Shown: positions 51,595 to 61,371, counted from the first letter of the stretch. The stretch: DNA of 64,000 nt from Hoeflea sp038900095 (GCF_038900095.1 NZ_JBBMQQ010000002.1:186001-250000), one strand, 5' to 3'. Program-made: numbers and translations. Notes: generated by a model not told the origin, from the sequence alone.

Positions 51595-52869
51595 CTAGCG
51601 CTTGGCCATGCCGCGGATTTTTTCGCGCAGCAGCCGGGCGATGTTGCGGGTGTTGCGGTAGATGTGGAGCTGGGTTGCCACCTGGCGGACGTCGCGGTCA
51701 TGCCTGGGGTCCAGGCCAATGACCATGGTTCCCATGTTCTCACGCTCCGACCACATGCGGCTCATGATCGGATGATCCGGGACAGCGCAGGAATCGGTGC
51801 GGCGGATGTTGAGGTCGTCAAGATGCCATTCGGTCAGCCTGTCGACCAGAAGCTTGCCTGGCGAATAGCGGGCCCAGTCCTCGTTGAACGCCGTTTTCCA
51901 GGTCCAGGCTTCGCCTGACGAGACGAACACGATCATCGAGGCGATGGCCTCGCCGTCGAGCGCCAGGGAGTGAATGCGGACGCTGTCTGTCTCGGCAAGG
52001 CTGTTGATGGCTTCGCGGGCAAAGGCCGCACGGTAGCGATCTGACACCATTGACGATTTCCGGCGGCCCTTCCAGCCGGTGTCCTCGAGCGTCAGGAATT
52101 CCTCGAGGTGATAGCGGATTTCTTCGGGCTGGCGGGCCACCATGTAGCTCAGTTCGCCATGTTCGGACAATCTCCGCCATTGCCGGCGCATCTCGCGGCG
52201 ATGATGGGAAGAGACGGATTTGGCAAGATACTCATCGGCGTCGAGGTTGCTCTCCAGGAACGGGCGCTGGACCTGATCGGTGACAACGACCGAGAGGTTG
52301 CGGGCCATTGCGACGGCGCGCAGAAGCCCTGCGACGGGTCCGTCGAGCCGCATGTCGGGCAGGACGAGGATGCCGGGCAGTCCCAAGTCAGGATGAATGA
52401 GGGCTTCGAGCATGTTGTCGAGGGTTTCGGCGGCATCCTCGCGATCGAGAAGCGGCGTTCCCAGCGGGCCGAACGGATTGGCCCAGGCGCGGATGATCGA
52501 CGGGCCGACCGAAAAGCCCGGCTTCTCGATCGAATAGGGCAACAGCATGCGCATGCGCGAATGGGATTCGGTTTCATCGCGCATCAGCATCAGGCGGATC
52601 ACACGGTCTTCGAGCCGTGGCATGGCCGGTGCGAGGAAGCGGGCGGCAAAGAATATATTGGGCTCGAGCGCACGGTTGGTGAGGAAGTCGAGTTCTTCCT
52701 GCAGTTCATATCCTGCACGTGCGGGGTAGATGGCCAGATGGCGTCCCGGGCGGCCGACGGCAACTTCGCGTTCAGGCAGCGGACGCCCGGTTTCCACGTC
52801 GGCAAATTCGCCGATAAGCGAGTTGGCCTGGCTCGCGACTTCATCCTGGATGATGGGACTTGAAGCCAT
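51595..52869 (-). CDS. CelD/BcsL-type GNAT (Acetyltransf_6) protein
   Basis: 424 residues. The C-terminal half fits the Acetyltransf_6 GNAT fold found in CelD-like polysaccharide proteins: KSVSSHHRREMRRQWRRLSEHG, FLTLEDTGWKGRRKSSMV, and the core SLALDGEAIASMIVFVSSGEAWTWKTAFNEDWARYSPGKLL split over two strands. Such proteins occur in cell-surface polysaccharide clusters. It is the second gene after a flippase with a three-base gap, which supports a joint role in polymer or lipid-linked sugar export; the substrate is unknown. It is convergent with the acyl-CoA synthetase gene. Confidence 0.85.
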   Translation of the reverse strand: MASSPIIQDEVASQANSLIGEFADVETGRPLPEREVAVGRPGRHLAIYPARAGYELQEELDFLTNRALEPNIFFAARFLAPAMPRLEDRVIRLMLMRDETESHSRMRMLLPYSIEKPGFSVGPSIIRAWANPFGPLGTPLLDREDAAETLDNMLEALIHPDLGLPGILVLPDMRLDGPVAGLLRAVAMARNLSVVVTDQVQRPFLESNLDADEYLAKSVSSHHRREMRRQWRRLSEHGELSYMVARQPEEIRYHLEEFLTLEDTGWKGRRKSSMVSDRYRAAFAREAINSLAETDSVRIHSLALDGEAIASMIVFVSSGEAWTWKTAFNEDWARYSPGKLLVDRLTEWHLDDLNIRRTDSCAVPDHPIMSRMWSERENMGTMVIGLDPRHDRDVRQVATQLHIYRNTRNIARLLREKIRGMAKR

Positions 52870-52872
52870 AAC

Positions 52873-54294
52873 TTATCCGGCCTCCCCTGAAGAGGCATCA
52901 CGCGCAGGCAATGCGGTGGATGCGATGAACATCTTGATGCCGAGCCGACGGCGAATGACCAGATGCAGAAGAGCGGCCTCGATTACCATCGCTCCGGCCG
53001 TGGCGGTTGCGGCGCCATGCAGCTCCCACAATGGGATCAGCAGCACATTGAGGCCGAGATTTGCAACCAGGGCGCAGGCATAGATGGTGGCGCAGATCTT
53101 GAGTTCGCCGGCCATGGTCAGAAGCACCTCGCCGGGGCCGATCATTGCCTTGGCGATGATGCCCGCAAACAGGATGACCATGATCAGGTGCCCTTCCTGG
53201 AAGCTGGGTCCAAACAGCGACAGCAGGAACGGGCCGGCGGCGATGACGAGGCCTCCGACAATCAGCGACGGCCAGAAGGTCCACTGCACCGTCTGCCTGG
53301 CAAAGGAAGCCAGGGCGACGCGATCCTTGCCGGAAACCAGCGAGGAGAAGCGCGGGGCGGCTGCAGCCTTGACGGCGAAATAGACAAAATGCACCAGCGC
53401 CATGGTCTTGGCGGCGGCGAAATAGACGGCGACCTTTTCAGGCGGCAGGTAGATGCCGACGATAATGACGTCGGCATTGGTCAGCATGAAGTAGAAGCCC
53501 TCGATCAGGAAAATCGGAAAGGCGACCATCAGCCAGGTCTTGAAGTGGACCTCGACGTGTTCCGCCGGAAACCGCTTTCTCAGCCGTGTGGTGATGAGAA
53601 GAAACTGGGCCAGCGTGGTGAAATAGGTCGCTGCAAGGGCCGCGACGATGGCCGTGTTGGCGTCGGCCATGCGTCCAAGCCAGATGGCTCCGGCGACAAA
53701 GGCAAGAATGAGCAGGGGGCGGACGATGTAGGTCGGGCTCAGTGCGTTGACGGGCCAGCCATTCGCCCGTGCCGTGCCGTCGAGAACGTCGCCAAGGGCG
53801 ATCATCGGCAGAATGAAGGCGCCGACAAAAAGCGGCTGGACATAATGGGACTGGATCCTGTCTCCAAGGAAGTAGAGGGCGGCGATGCCGGTGCCGGCGA
53901 TCAATGTTGCCGAGACCATCGAGAATATCCTGGCGGTGACGGCAAGGCCGATGATGGCCTCGTCGGCACCGGCCGAGCGGTATTGCGGCAGGAAGCGGAT
54001 AACGGCGGTGTGGAAGCCCAGGCAGGACAGGTTGCCGAGGATGATGGCGATCACCCAGACGAAGACGAAAACGCCGTATTCGAATTCACCCATCAACCGC
54101 GCCAGAATGATCTGGGACACGAAGGCGATGGCCGCGCTGAAGATGCGGATGGCAAACGCGATTATCGCCATGCGCTGCGCCGCGCTGGTCTCGTCAGAGG
54201 AGGTTGCAATGGTGGTGAGACGGTCGAGCACCGGCATCAGCCGCGCCACATAGCGCGGCGGCAACAATCTGCCTGCGGTGTCGATCAACGTCAT
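52873..54294 (-). CDS. Oligosaccharide flippase family (MOP/Wzx-like) protein
   Basis: 473 residues with 12 to 14 helices. The N-terminal QIILARLMGEFEYGVFVFVWV and C-terminal FGPSFQEGHLIMVILFAGII are the Polysacc_synt blocks of the MOP superfamily. It would flip a lipid-linked oligosaccharide across the inner membrane, or be a related exporter. The start ATG is at 54294. With the acetyltransferase gene it forms a small orphan polysaccharide operon without glycosyltransferases nearby. Confidence 0.88.
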   Translation of the reverse strand: MTLIDTAGRLLPPRYVARLMPVLDRLTTIATSSDETSAAQRMAIIAFAIRIFSAAIAFVSQIILARLMGEFEYGVFVFVWVIAIILGNLSCLGFHTAVIRFLPQYRSAGADEAIIGLAVTARIFSMVSATLIAGTGIAALYFLGDRIQSHYVQPLFVGAFILPMIALGDVLDGTARANGWPVNALSPTYIVRPLLILAFVAGAIWLGRMADANTAIVAALAATYFTTLAQFLLITTRLRKRFPAEHVEVHFKTWLMVAFPIFLIEGFYFMLTNADVIIVGIYLPPEKVAVYFAAAKTMALVHFVYFAVKAAAAPRFSSLVSGKDRVALASFARQTVQWTFWPSLIVGGLVIAAGPFLLSLFGPSFQEGHLIMVILFAGIIAKAMIGPGEVLLTMAGELKICATIYACALVANLGLNVLLIPLWELHGAATATAGAMVIEAALLHLVIRRRLGIKMFIASTALPARDASSGEAG

Positions 54295-54518
54295 GATCAG
54301 GTTTGTATCCCGTTGTTGTCCGGGCACCCTGTCATGGCGACGTTAAGAAACGGTTTGGCCGGGAACTCGAAGATCCGGGATTCCGGCGGTCGTGTGCCGC
54401 ACCGGGGCGCGTGTTTGTCCCAATCTGCCTAGCCCTGCTGAAAAACCGACCGGTAGCGCCGATGCAGGACCCATCCAGCCTGTTCGGCTCAAGCATGCGT
54501 CAGCATCGGCTACGATAC

Positions 54519-54551
54519 AAAAAGGCCGGGATCGAAAAATCGGTCCCGGCC
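54519..54551 (-). terminator. Rho-independent terminator of secA
   Basis: GGCCGGGA (54524-54531) pairs with TCCCGGCC (54544-54551) around a 12-base loop, followed on the minus strand by TTTTTG. It lies 24 bases after the secA stop. Confidence 0.88.
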
Positions 54552-54575
54552 CTGTTCATACGCTTTGATCGAGAA

Positions 54576-57293
54576 TCAGTAGGCGCCGTGGCAATGCTTG
54601 TATTTCTTGCCGGATCCGCAAGGGCAGGCCTCGTTGCGGCCGACCTTGCCCCAGGTCGATTCATCCTCGGGATCGCGGTCTTCCGGTGCAACAACGCCCG
54701 GCGCTGCGGTCAAGCCCGCTTCGGCGAACTCGTCATCGCCGGTGGAGGCGTCGATGTGGTGAGCCTCCATGCCTTCCGGCAGTTCCGGTTCCGGTGTGGT
54801 GGCGGCTTCCCGGACGACTTCGACCCGCATCAGCTGGGCCATGACGGCCTGACGCAGGTTGGCGAGCAGGGCCTGGAACAGTTCGAAGGCTTCGGACTTG
54901 TATTCCTGTAGCGGATCGCGCTGCGCGTAGCCGCGGAAACCGACGACCGAGCGGAGATGGTCGAGGTTGACCAGATGCTCGCGCCACAGATGGTCAAGTG
55001 TCTGGAGAACAACGGATTTTTCGACGTAAGTCATCACCTCGGGACCAAACCGTTCGGCCCGTTCCCTGGCGAGATTGTCCGCGGCTTCGACAATGCGGCT
55101 GTGGATGTCGTCTTCGGCGATGCCCTCTTCGGCGGCCCATTCCTCGATCGGCAGATCGAGGTTGAGATAATCCTGAACGCCCTTCTTCAACTCGGCGACA
55201 TTCCACTGCTCGGCATAGGCGCGTTCGGGAATATGGAGCTTGACGAGACCGTCGATCACTTCGTGGCGCATGTCCTCGATGGTTTCGGAAATCGATTCCG
55301 AATCCATCAGTTCCTTGCGCTGCTCGAACACCACCTTGCGCTGGTCGTTCATCACGTCATCGAACTTGAGCAGGTTCTTGCGGATGTCGAAGTTGCGCGC
55401 CTCGACCTTTTTCTGTGCCCGTTCAAGCGCCTTGTTGATCCACGGGTGGATGATCGGCTCGCCTTCCTTCAGGCCAAGCGTCTTGAGCATGCCGTCCATG
55501 CGCTCGGAGCCGAAAATCCGCATCAGGTCATCCTGCAGAGACAGGAAGAACTTGGAGCGGCCCGGGTCACCCTGACGGCCGGAACGGCCACGCAGCTGGT
55601 TGTCGATGCGGCGGCTTTCATGGCGTTCGGTGGCCAGAACGTAAAGGCCGCCGGCTGCGATCGCCTCATCCTTGAGCTTCTGGATTTCCGCGCGGATGGC
55701 CTTTTCCTTTTCATCGCGCTCGGGACCTTCAGGCATGTCGCCGAGTTCCTGGGCGATGCGCATGTCGACGTTGCCGCCGAGCTGAATGTCGGTTCCGCGA
55801 CCGGCCATGTTGGTAGCGATGGTGATCGCACCGGGAACGCCGGCCTGGGAAACGATGTAGGCTTCCTGCTCGTGGTAGCGGGCGTTGAGCACCTTGAAGT
55901 CTTCCACGCCGGCCTTGCGCAGCAGATCGGCCAGGATCTCGGACTTGTCGATTGACGTGGTGCCGACCAGAACCGGCTGCTTCTTCTCGCGCGACTGTTT
56001 GATGTCGTCGATGATGGCCTGGTATTTTTCCTCGACGGTGCGGTAGACCTCGTCGTCTTCATCGATACGGGCAATCGGCACGTTGGTGGGGACTTCGACC
56101 ACTTCCAGCCCGTAGATGTCGCCAAACTCCTCGGCCTCGGTGGAGGCCGTGCCGGTCATGCCGCCCAGTTTCGAATACATGCGGAAATAATTCTGGAAGG
56201 TGATCGAGGCCAGGGTCTGGTTTTCCGGCTGGATCTTGACGCCTTCCTTGGCTTCAAGCGCCTGGTGCTGGCCTTCGGAGTAGCGACGGCCCGGCATCAT
56301 GCGGCCGGTGAATTCGTCGATGATGACGATTTCGTCGTTGCGGACGATGTAGTCCTTGTCGCGGGTGAACAGCCGGTGGGCCTTCAGCGCGTTGTTGATG
56401 TGGTGCACGACAGAGACGTTTTCGACGTCGTAAAGCGATTCACCCTTGAGCAGGCCGGCCTCGGTCAGCATGGCTTCGAGTTTCTCGGTGCCTGCCTCGG
56501 TGAAGGTGGCAGAGCGCTGTTTTTCGTCGATCTCGTAGTCGTCGGGCTCGAGCTTCTGGATCAGCGCATCGACGCTGTTGTAGAGATCCGAGCGGTCATC
56601 GAGCGGGCCGGAGATGATCAGCGGCGTACGGGCTTCGTCAACGAGAATGGAGTCCACTTCGTCGACGATGGCGTAGTTGTGTCCGCGCTGGACCATCTGG
56701 GCGCGATCATACTTCATGTTGTCGCGAAGATAATCGAACCCGAGCTCGTTGTTGGTGGCGTAGGTGATGTCGCAGGCATAGGCCGCACGGCGCTCGTCAT
56801 CGTCCATGCCATGTGTGATGATGCCGGTGGTCAGCCCGAGGAAGCTGTAGATCCGGGCCATCCATTCGGCGTCACGGCGCGCCAGGTAATCGTTGACGGT
56901 AACGACATGGACGCCTTCGCCGGACAGCGCATTGAGATAGACCGGCAGCGTGGCCACCAGTGTCTTGCCTTCACCGGTCTTCATTTCGGCAATGGCGTTT
57001 TCGTTGAGGATCATGCCGCCGATCAACTGGACGTCGAATGGCCGCAGCCCGATTGCCCGGCGCGCTGCCTCGCGCACGGTTGCAAAGGCGGGCACCAGGA
57101 GGTCGTCCAGCTTGGTTCCTGCGGCAAGCTGTTCGCGGAACTGGATTGTCCGGGCTGCCAAATCAGCATCGCTCAGCACCGAAAGTTCAGATTCCAATGC
57201 ATTAATAGCGTCAATTTTTGGCTGGTAGGCCCGGATCCGGCGATCATTGGATGAGCCGAAAAGCTTGCGGGCGATTGCGCCGAACTTGACCAT
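54576..57293 (-). CDS. secA: Preprotein translocase ATPase SecA
   Basis: 905 residues, motor of the Sec pathway. Walker A is MKTGEGKT, Walker B DEVDSILVDEARTPLIISG, and the PPXD, helical scaffold and C-terminal domains follow in order. The C-terminal SecB/lipid zinc finger NEACPCGSGKKYKHCHG is intact (CxCx8CH). The ATG at 57293 begins MVKFGAIARKLFG; the frame runs to 57320 without support. It is monocistronic, with a clear promoter and terminator. Confidence 0.97.
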   Translation of the reverse strand: MVKFGAIARKLFGSSNDRRIRAYQPKIDAINALESELSVLSDADLAARTIQFREQLAAGTKLDDLLVPAFATVREAARRAIGLRPFDVQLIGGMILNENAIAEMKTGEGKTLVATLPVYLNALSGEGVHVVTVNDYLARRDAEWMARIYSFLGLTTGIITHGMDDDERRAAYACDITYATNNELGFDYLRDNMKYDRAQMVQRGHNYAIVDEVDSILVDEARTPLIISGPLDDRSDLYNSVDALIQKLEPDDYEIDEKQRSATFTEAGTEKLEAMLTEAGLLKGESLYDVENVSVVHHINNALKAHRLFTRDKDYIVRNDEIVIIDEFTGRMMPGRRYSEGQHQALEAKEGVKIQPENQTLASITFQNYFRMYSKLGGMTGTASTEAEEFGDIYGLEVVEVPTNVPIARIDEDDEVYRTVEEKYQAIIDDIKQSREKKQPVLVGTTSIDKSEILADLLRKAGVEDFKVLNARYHEQEAYIVSQAGVPGAITIATNMAGRGTDIQLGGNVDMRIAQELGDMPEGPERDEKEKAIRAEIQKLKDEAIAAGGLYVLATERHESRRIDNQLRGRSGRQGDPGRSKFFLSLQDDLMRIFGSERMDGMLKTLGLKEGEPIIHPWINKALERAQKKVEARNFDIRKNLLKFDDVMNDQRKVVFEQRKELMDSESISETIEDMRHEVIDGLVKLHIPERAYAEQWNVAELKKGVQDYLNLDLPIEEWAAEEGIAEDDIHSRIVEAADNLARERAERFGPEVMTYVEKSVVLQTLDHLWREHLVNLDHLRSVVGFRGYAQRDPLQEYKSEAFELFQALLANLRQAVMAQLMRVEVVREAATTPEPELPEGMEAHHIDASTGDDEFAEAGLTAAPGVVAPEDRDPEDESTWGKVGRNEACPCGSGKKYKHCHGAY

Positions 57294-57430
57294 TTCAATG
57301 GTCCTTTCTTGAGGCTGCACAGTCTGCAGTTATGGAAACCGGTGCTGGCCTGCGACCGGTGGATCGGTTGGAAATCGCTGTCCGGATGGCCTTCATCCAG
57401 TGAAAGCCGTCTGGACGGACGGTTGGCTGA

Positions 57431-57459
57431 CAGATAAGAGGGGGTTTGAACGATGTCAA
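57431..57459 (-). promoter_or_regulatory. Sigma-70-type promoter of secA
   Basis: On the minus strand TTGACA (57454-57459) and TATCTG (57431-57436) have a 17-base spacer. The leader to the secA ATG would be about 130 bases; no SecM-type arrest peptide was found in it. Confidence 0.6.
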
Positions 57460-57547
57460 CGGCGGCGAAAGGCCGTCTTAGGGTTGCCAAAATCCAAGAG
57501 CACTTGGACGGCAGACCGTAAAAAGCTTCACAATGAAAGGTCTATCC

Positions 57548-58402
57548 ATGCGCCTATCGCAGCTTGCAGCCACACTCTTCCTGAGTTCTGTCACCTTCCT
57601 GCCGGTCCACGTCCATGCCGCCGATGAGGCCGACCCGGTGGTGGCAACAGTCGCCGGTGTTGAGATTCTCGCATCGGAACTGACCCTGGCAGAAGGCGAT
57701 CTCGATCCGCAGTTCGCCCGTCTTCCGGACGAGCAGCGCCGCGTGGCCGCTCTGGCTGCCGTCATCGATATCAAGACGCTGGCGCGCAAGGCTGAATCGG
57801 AGAAGCTCGACCAGACCGAGGAATTCAAGAAGCTGATGGCGTTCCAGCGCGACCGCGCCTTGCACAATGCCATCTTCAAGTCGACGGTGGTCGATCCGGT
57901 TACCGACGCGGATATCAAGGCGCGTTACGAGAAGGAAATCGCGGCAGTTTCGCCGGAAGAGGAAATCAGCGCCCGTCACATTCTTCTCAAGACCGAAGAC
58001 GAAGCCAAGGCCGTGATCGCCGAGCTGGATGGCGGCAAGGATTTCGCAGAACTGGCCAAGGAAAAGTCCACCGGCCCCAGCGCCGCACAGGGCGGAGATC
58101 TCGGATTCTTCACCAAGGGCCGCATGGTCCCCGAATTCGAAGCCGTGGCATTTACGCTGAAAGCCGGCGAATATGCCAAGGAACCGGTGCAGACCCAGTT
58201 CGGATGGCATGTCATCAAGGTTGAGGAACGCCGCGAAACTGCGCCTCCGGCGTTTGAGGAAGTGGCTGACCAGGTCCGGCAGGTGGTGATGCGCGAACGT
58301 TACGGCGACCTCATCAAGGCCGCCCGCAGCGAGACCGAGATCAATGTGCTCGATCCGGATCTGAAAACCGCTTACGACGCCATCAGCCAGCAACAGCAGT
58401 AA
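57548..58402 (+). CDS. Parvulin-type peptidyl-prolyl isomerase, periplasmic
   Basis: 284 residues from the ATG at 57548, with AAAGG seven bases upstream; the ATG at 57533 is the alternative. The signal peptide is SQLAATLFLSSVTFLPVHVHA. A SurA/PrsA-like N-terminal helical part precedes the parvulin domain (ISARHILLKTEDEAKAVIAEL, GGDLGFFTKGRMVPEFEAVAF, VQTQFGWHVIKVEER, about residues 135-230). It should help fold exported proteins, in keeping with the neighbour secA. Confidence 0.93.
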   Translation: MRLSQLAATLFLSSVTFLPVHVHAADEADPVVATVAGVEILASELTLAEGDLDPQFARLPDEQRRVAALAAVIDIKTLARKAESEKLDQTEEFKKLMAFQRDRALHNAIFKSTVVDPVTDADIKARYEKEIAAVSPEEEISARHILLKTEDEAKAVIAELDGGKDFAELAKEKSTGPSAAQGGDLGFFTKGRMVPEFEAVAFTLKAGEYAKEPVQTQFGWHVIKVEERRETAPPAFEEVADQVRQVVMRERYGDLIKAARSETEINVLDPDLKTAYDAISQQQQ

Positions 58403-58438
58403 CCCTTTCGGGCCACGTGCCGCCTCGAGGATCGCTTC

Positions 58439-59680
58439 ATGTCCACCGACATCTCGCCCCTGGCTCCAAAATCCTATGCCGAACTCCCGCCGATCGCGGG
58501 GGTTCGCATAGAAACCGCGGCGGCCGGGATCAAGTACAGGGACCGCACCGATGTGATGCTGATGGTGTTTGACAAGCCAGCGGCCGTGGCCGGGGTCTTC
58601 ACCACATCGAAATGCCCCTCCGCACCGGTTGATTTCTGCCGCTCGAACCTTGCTGGCGGCCGTGCGCGGGCGCTGGTGGTCAATTCCGGAAACGCCAATG
58701 CGTTCACCGGGAAAAAGGGGAGCGAGGCAACGGATCTCACCGCCAGGTCAACGGCGCAGGCCGTGGGCTGTCAGCCGTCGGAAGTGTTCCTGGCATCGAC
58801 CGGGGTTATCGGCGAGCCGCTTGACGCGACCAAGTTCGCCCCGGTTCTGGGGCGAATGGCGGAATCGGCGAGTGGCGACCGGTGGCTGGATGCGGCACGC
58901 GCGATCATGACCACCGACACCTATCCGAAAGTCGCCACGCGCACGGCGCGGATCGACGGCGTGACGGTGAGGCTTAACGGCATGGCCAAGGGTGCGGGAA
59001 TGATCGCGCCAGACATGGCAACAATGCTTTCGTTCATCGTCACCGATGCCGACATCGATGCTGGTGCATTGCAGGCCATGGTCAACCGTCATGTCGGTTC
59101 GACCTTCAATGCCGTGACCGTCGACAGCGATACATCGACATCGGATACGCTGATGGTTTTTGCCGCAGGTTCCGCTTCTGAACGGGGTGCAGGGGCGATC
59201 AGCTCGGCTTCCGATCCGCGTGCGCGGAGTTTTTCAAAGGCACTGGCCGACCTGATGGAAGATCTGGCGATCCAGATCGTTCGCGATGGCGAGGGTGCGC
59301 GCAAGCAGGTCGAGATCACGGTGACAGGCGCCGCGTCGGCGAAGGCGGCCGGGCGGATTGCCCGTTCGATCGCCAATTCACCGCTGGTCAAGACCGCCAT
59401 TGCCGGTGAAGACGCCAATTGGGGCCGCGTCGTCATGGCGGTCGGCAAGGCGGGCGAGAAGGCCGAACGCGACAAGCTGGCGATCTGGTTCGGCGATGTC
59501 CGGGTGGCCGTCGATGGCGAACGCGATCCTGCCTATAGTGAAGCTGCAGCGTCCGAAGTCATGAAACAGGACGAGATCGCCATCCGGGTCGATCTCGGCA
59601 TCGGCCGTGGCAAGGCCCGCGTGTTCACCTGTGATCTGACCAAGGCCTATGTCGAGATCAATGGTGATTACCGCAGCTGA
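58439..59680 (+). CDS. argJ: Bifunctional ornithine acetyltransferase/N-acetylglutamate synthase
   Basis: 413 residues. It recycles the acetyl group between N-acetylornithine and glutamate, and may also use acetyl-CoA, in arginine synthesis. The self-cleavage site and nucleophile Thr is in GMIAPDMATMLSF, so the proenzyme splits into alpha and beta chains. NSGNANAFTGKKG and the C-terminal VEINGDYRS are typical. GNAT and mutT genes follow on the same strand. Confidence 0.97.
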   Translation: MSTDISPLAPKSYAELPPIAGVRIETAAAGIKYRDRTDVMLMVFDKPAAVAGVFTTSKCPSAPVDFCRSNLAGGRARALVVNSGNANAFTGKKGSEATDLTARSTAQAVGCQPSEVFLASTGVIGEPLDATKFAPVLGRMAESASGDRWLDAARAIMTTDTYPKVATRTARIDGVTVRLNGMAKGAGMIAPDMATMLSFIVTDADIDAGALQAMVNRHVGSTFNAVTVDSDTSTSDTLMVFAAGSASERGAGAISSASDPRARSFSKALADLMEDLAIQIVRDGEGARKQVEITVTGAASAKAAGRIARSIANSPLVKTAIAGEDANWGRVVMAVGKAGEKAERDKLAIWFGDVRVAVDGERDPAYSEAAASEVMKQDEIAIRVDLGIGRGKARVFTCDLTKAYVEINGDYRS

Positions 59681-59715
59681 GCGGTTTGCCTGAAGAACAG
59701 AGTACGGGACACATC

Positions 59716-60474
59716 TTGCCGAATCTTGCAATCGTCAGAAGGCTTGAAGCCGTTGGATTCAGGGCCTGGCCCGCAGCATCGATCCAGTATGACGGCAGCT
59801 GGCAGATCCGTTTGACCGCGGGGCATCCGTCCAAGCGGCTGAATTCGGTCAATCCTCTCGATCCGTCCGATCATGATGACATTGAAGGCCGCGTGGAGCG
59901 TGCCGCGCGCCGGTTCGATTCCTACGACCGGCCGCTGGTGTTCCGGCAATCGCCGCTGGCACCGCCGCCGCTTGAGGCTTATCTGGATGCGCTCGGCTGG
60001 CGCCGGTTCGACGAGACAATCGTCATGACCGGCATGATCGACAGTCTCGACATCGACAGCGGCATGGATCATTTGCCGATGCGCGATATCGGGCGATACG
60101 TCGATGCCTCCATTGCCGTGCATGGCCGGGACCAGTCGCTCAAGCCGGGCCTCACCGAAGTGTTGAGCTCGATACGGCCGCCGAGCGGGTTGTTCGTGCT
60201 GGAGGAAGGGGAATCCGGTCCGGTTTCGACGGCCCTTTGCGTTCACGACAATGATCTTGCCGGCCTGTTCGAGCTGGCCACGCGGGCGGACAAGCGGCGT
60301 TCCGGGCATGGCCGTGACGTGGTCACAGCGGCTCTGCGATGGGCGCGGCATCGCGGCGCCGAGAAGGCGTGGCTGCAGGTGGAAAGCGCGAACACGGCAG
60401 CCGTGGCGCTCTACGAAGGCCTGGGCTTTGAAGAGGTGTACCGTTATGCCTATCGCCAGAAGCCGGGATACTGA
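59716..60474 (+). CDS. GNAT family N-acetyltransferase
   Basis: 252 residues from a TTG at 59716 with GGGA six bases upstream; a TTG at 59686 would add ten residues. The C-terminal GNAT core shows LFELATRADKRRSGHGRDVVTAAL (acetyl-CoA pyrophosphate loop with RRSGHG) and EKAWLQVESANTAAVALYEGLGFEEVYRY, the standard motif A/B end. The N-terminal 120 residues are a lineage-specific extension. It lies between argJ and mutT, common in rhizobia, substrate unknown. Confidence 0.9.
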   Translation: MPNLAIVRRLEAVGFRAWPAASIQYDGSWQIRLTAGHPSKRLNSVNPLDPSDHDDIEGRVERAARRFDSYDRPLVFRQSPLAPPPLEAYLDALGWRRFDETIVMTGMIDSLDIDSGMDHLPMRDIGRYVDASIAVHGRDQSLKPGLTEVLSSIRPPSGLFVLEEGESGPVSTALCVHDNDLAGLFELATRADKRRSGHGRDVVTAALRWARHRGAEKAWLQVESANTAAVALYEGLGFEEVYRYAYRQKPGY

Positions 60475-60478
60475 GCGG

Positions 60479-60886
60479 ATGAGCGACAGGAAAATACTGC
60501 TGGTTGCTGCCTGCGCCCTCGTGGATGCGGATGGCCGGGTGCTGTTGACCCAGAGACCCGAAGGCAAGCAGCTGGCCGGACTCTGGGAATTTCCCGGCGG
60601 CAAGGTGGAAGCGGGGGAATCGCCTGAAGCGGCGCTGATCCGCGAGCTTGCCGAAGAAATCGGGGTGACCACCAGGGAGGCGTGCCTGGCGCCGCTGACC
60701 TTCGCCAGCCACAGCTATGACGAGTTTCATCTGCTGATGCCGCTTTTCGTCTGCCGCCGGTTTGAAGGCACCGCCCGCGGACTTGAAGGGCAGGCGCTGA
60801 AGTGGGTCCGCCCTCGGGACATGCGGGATTATCCGATGCCGCCGGCCGACGAGCCGCTGATTCCCTATCTCATCGATCTCTTGTGA
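60479..60886 (+). CDS. mutT: 8-oxo-dGTP diphosphatase
   Basis: 135 residues. Nudix box GGKVEAGESPEAALIREL continuing AEEIGV fits GX5EX7REUXEEXGU. It hydrolyses 8-oxo-dGTP to stop A:T to C:G transversions. The start ATG at 60479 lies four bases after the GNAT stop, so the two are probably one operon. The longer frame to 60251 is antisense-free overlap with the GNAT gene and is not used. Confidence 0.93.
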   Translation: MSDRKILLVAACALVDADGRVLLTQRPEGKQLAGLWEFPGGKVEAGESPEAALIRELAEEIGVTTREACLAPLTFASHSYDEFHLLMPLFVCRRFEGTARGLEGQALKWVRPRDMRDYPMPPADEPLIPYLIDLL

Positions 60887-60929
60887 GTTGATGCTGCCAC
60901 ACGGCAAATGCTGTTTGTTGTCATTATCG

Positions 60930-60944
60930 TTAATGAAACTTCAA
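60930..60944. promoter_or_regulatory. Near-consensus CtrA-like site upstream of the pilin pair
   Basis: TTAA (60930-60933), seven bases, then TCAA (60941-60944): one mismatch from TTAA-N7-TTAA. It lies about 60 bases before the start at 61006. Flp/pilA-type genes are CtrA targets in Caulobacter, so the site is plausible but weaker than the one near ftsE. Confidence 0.35.
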
Positions 60945-61005
60945 TTTACTTCACGCATGAATAAGCATGAGTGTTGGATCCGGAAGGATTCTTGGTGGAG
61001 GCGTT

Positions 61006-61329
61006 ATGAGCAACGGTGATTTCTGGATGACGGTGATGGACAGAGACGGACAGGAAAGCCAGCCAAAGAGATTTGGCGCGGTGCGTGTTGCTCTTCTGTT
61101 TGGCACCGCGGCCATCGCCATTGCAGCCATTCTTACGCCGATTGCTGCCGACCGGACGACTTCGGCACGGGTTGCATGGATGCCCGACCAGTACGACAAC
61201 ATTACCACCGGATCGATTCCGCCGCGCTCGAAAACCACGTCCTATACTGTCCGCAGATCAATCCTGCAGGACAACCCGGGCGCGCTCTGCATCATTCGAA
61301 GCAACGGCCGGAAGTCGGGAGACTGCTGA
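61006..61329 (+). CDS. Hypothetical protein with one membrane helix, upstream of Flp pilin
   Basis: 107 residues from the ATG at 61006, behind GGAGG. A hydrophobic helix (VRVALLFGTAAIAIAAILTPI, about residues 27-47) follows a charged N-terminus; the outside tail ends CIIRSNGRKSGDC with two Cys residues that could form a disulfide. I do not recognise the family. It is 42 bases ahead of the Flp pilin gene and probably co-transcribed. Confidence 0.7.
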   Translation: MSNGDFWMTVMDRDGQESQPKRFGAVRVALLFGTAAIAIAAILTPIAADRTTSARVAWMPDQYDNITTGSIPPRSKTTSYTVRRSILQDNPGALCIIRSNGRKSGDC

Positions 61330-61371
61330 GCGACCCCGACCCCGGCACCAAAATGGAAGCGGAATTGAGCC

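Noticed and set aside
52963..54432. 489-residue plus-strand frame opposite the flippase
   Set aside because: Very rich in Gly, Asp and Gln, typical of an antisense frame of a hydrophobic gene.
54957..57254. Long plus-strand frames opposite secA
   Set aside because: secA is certain; the opposite frames have no domain.
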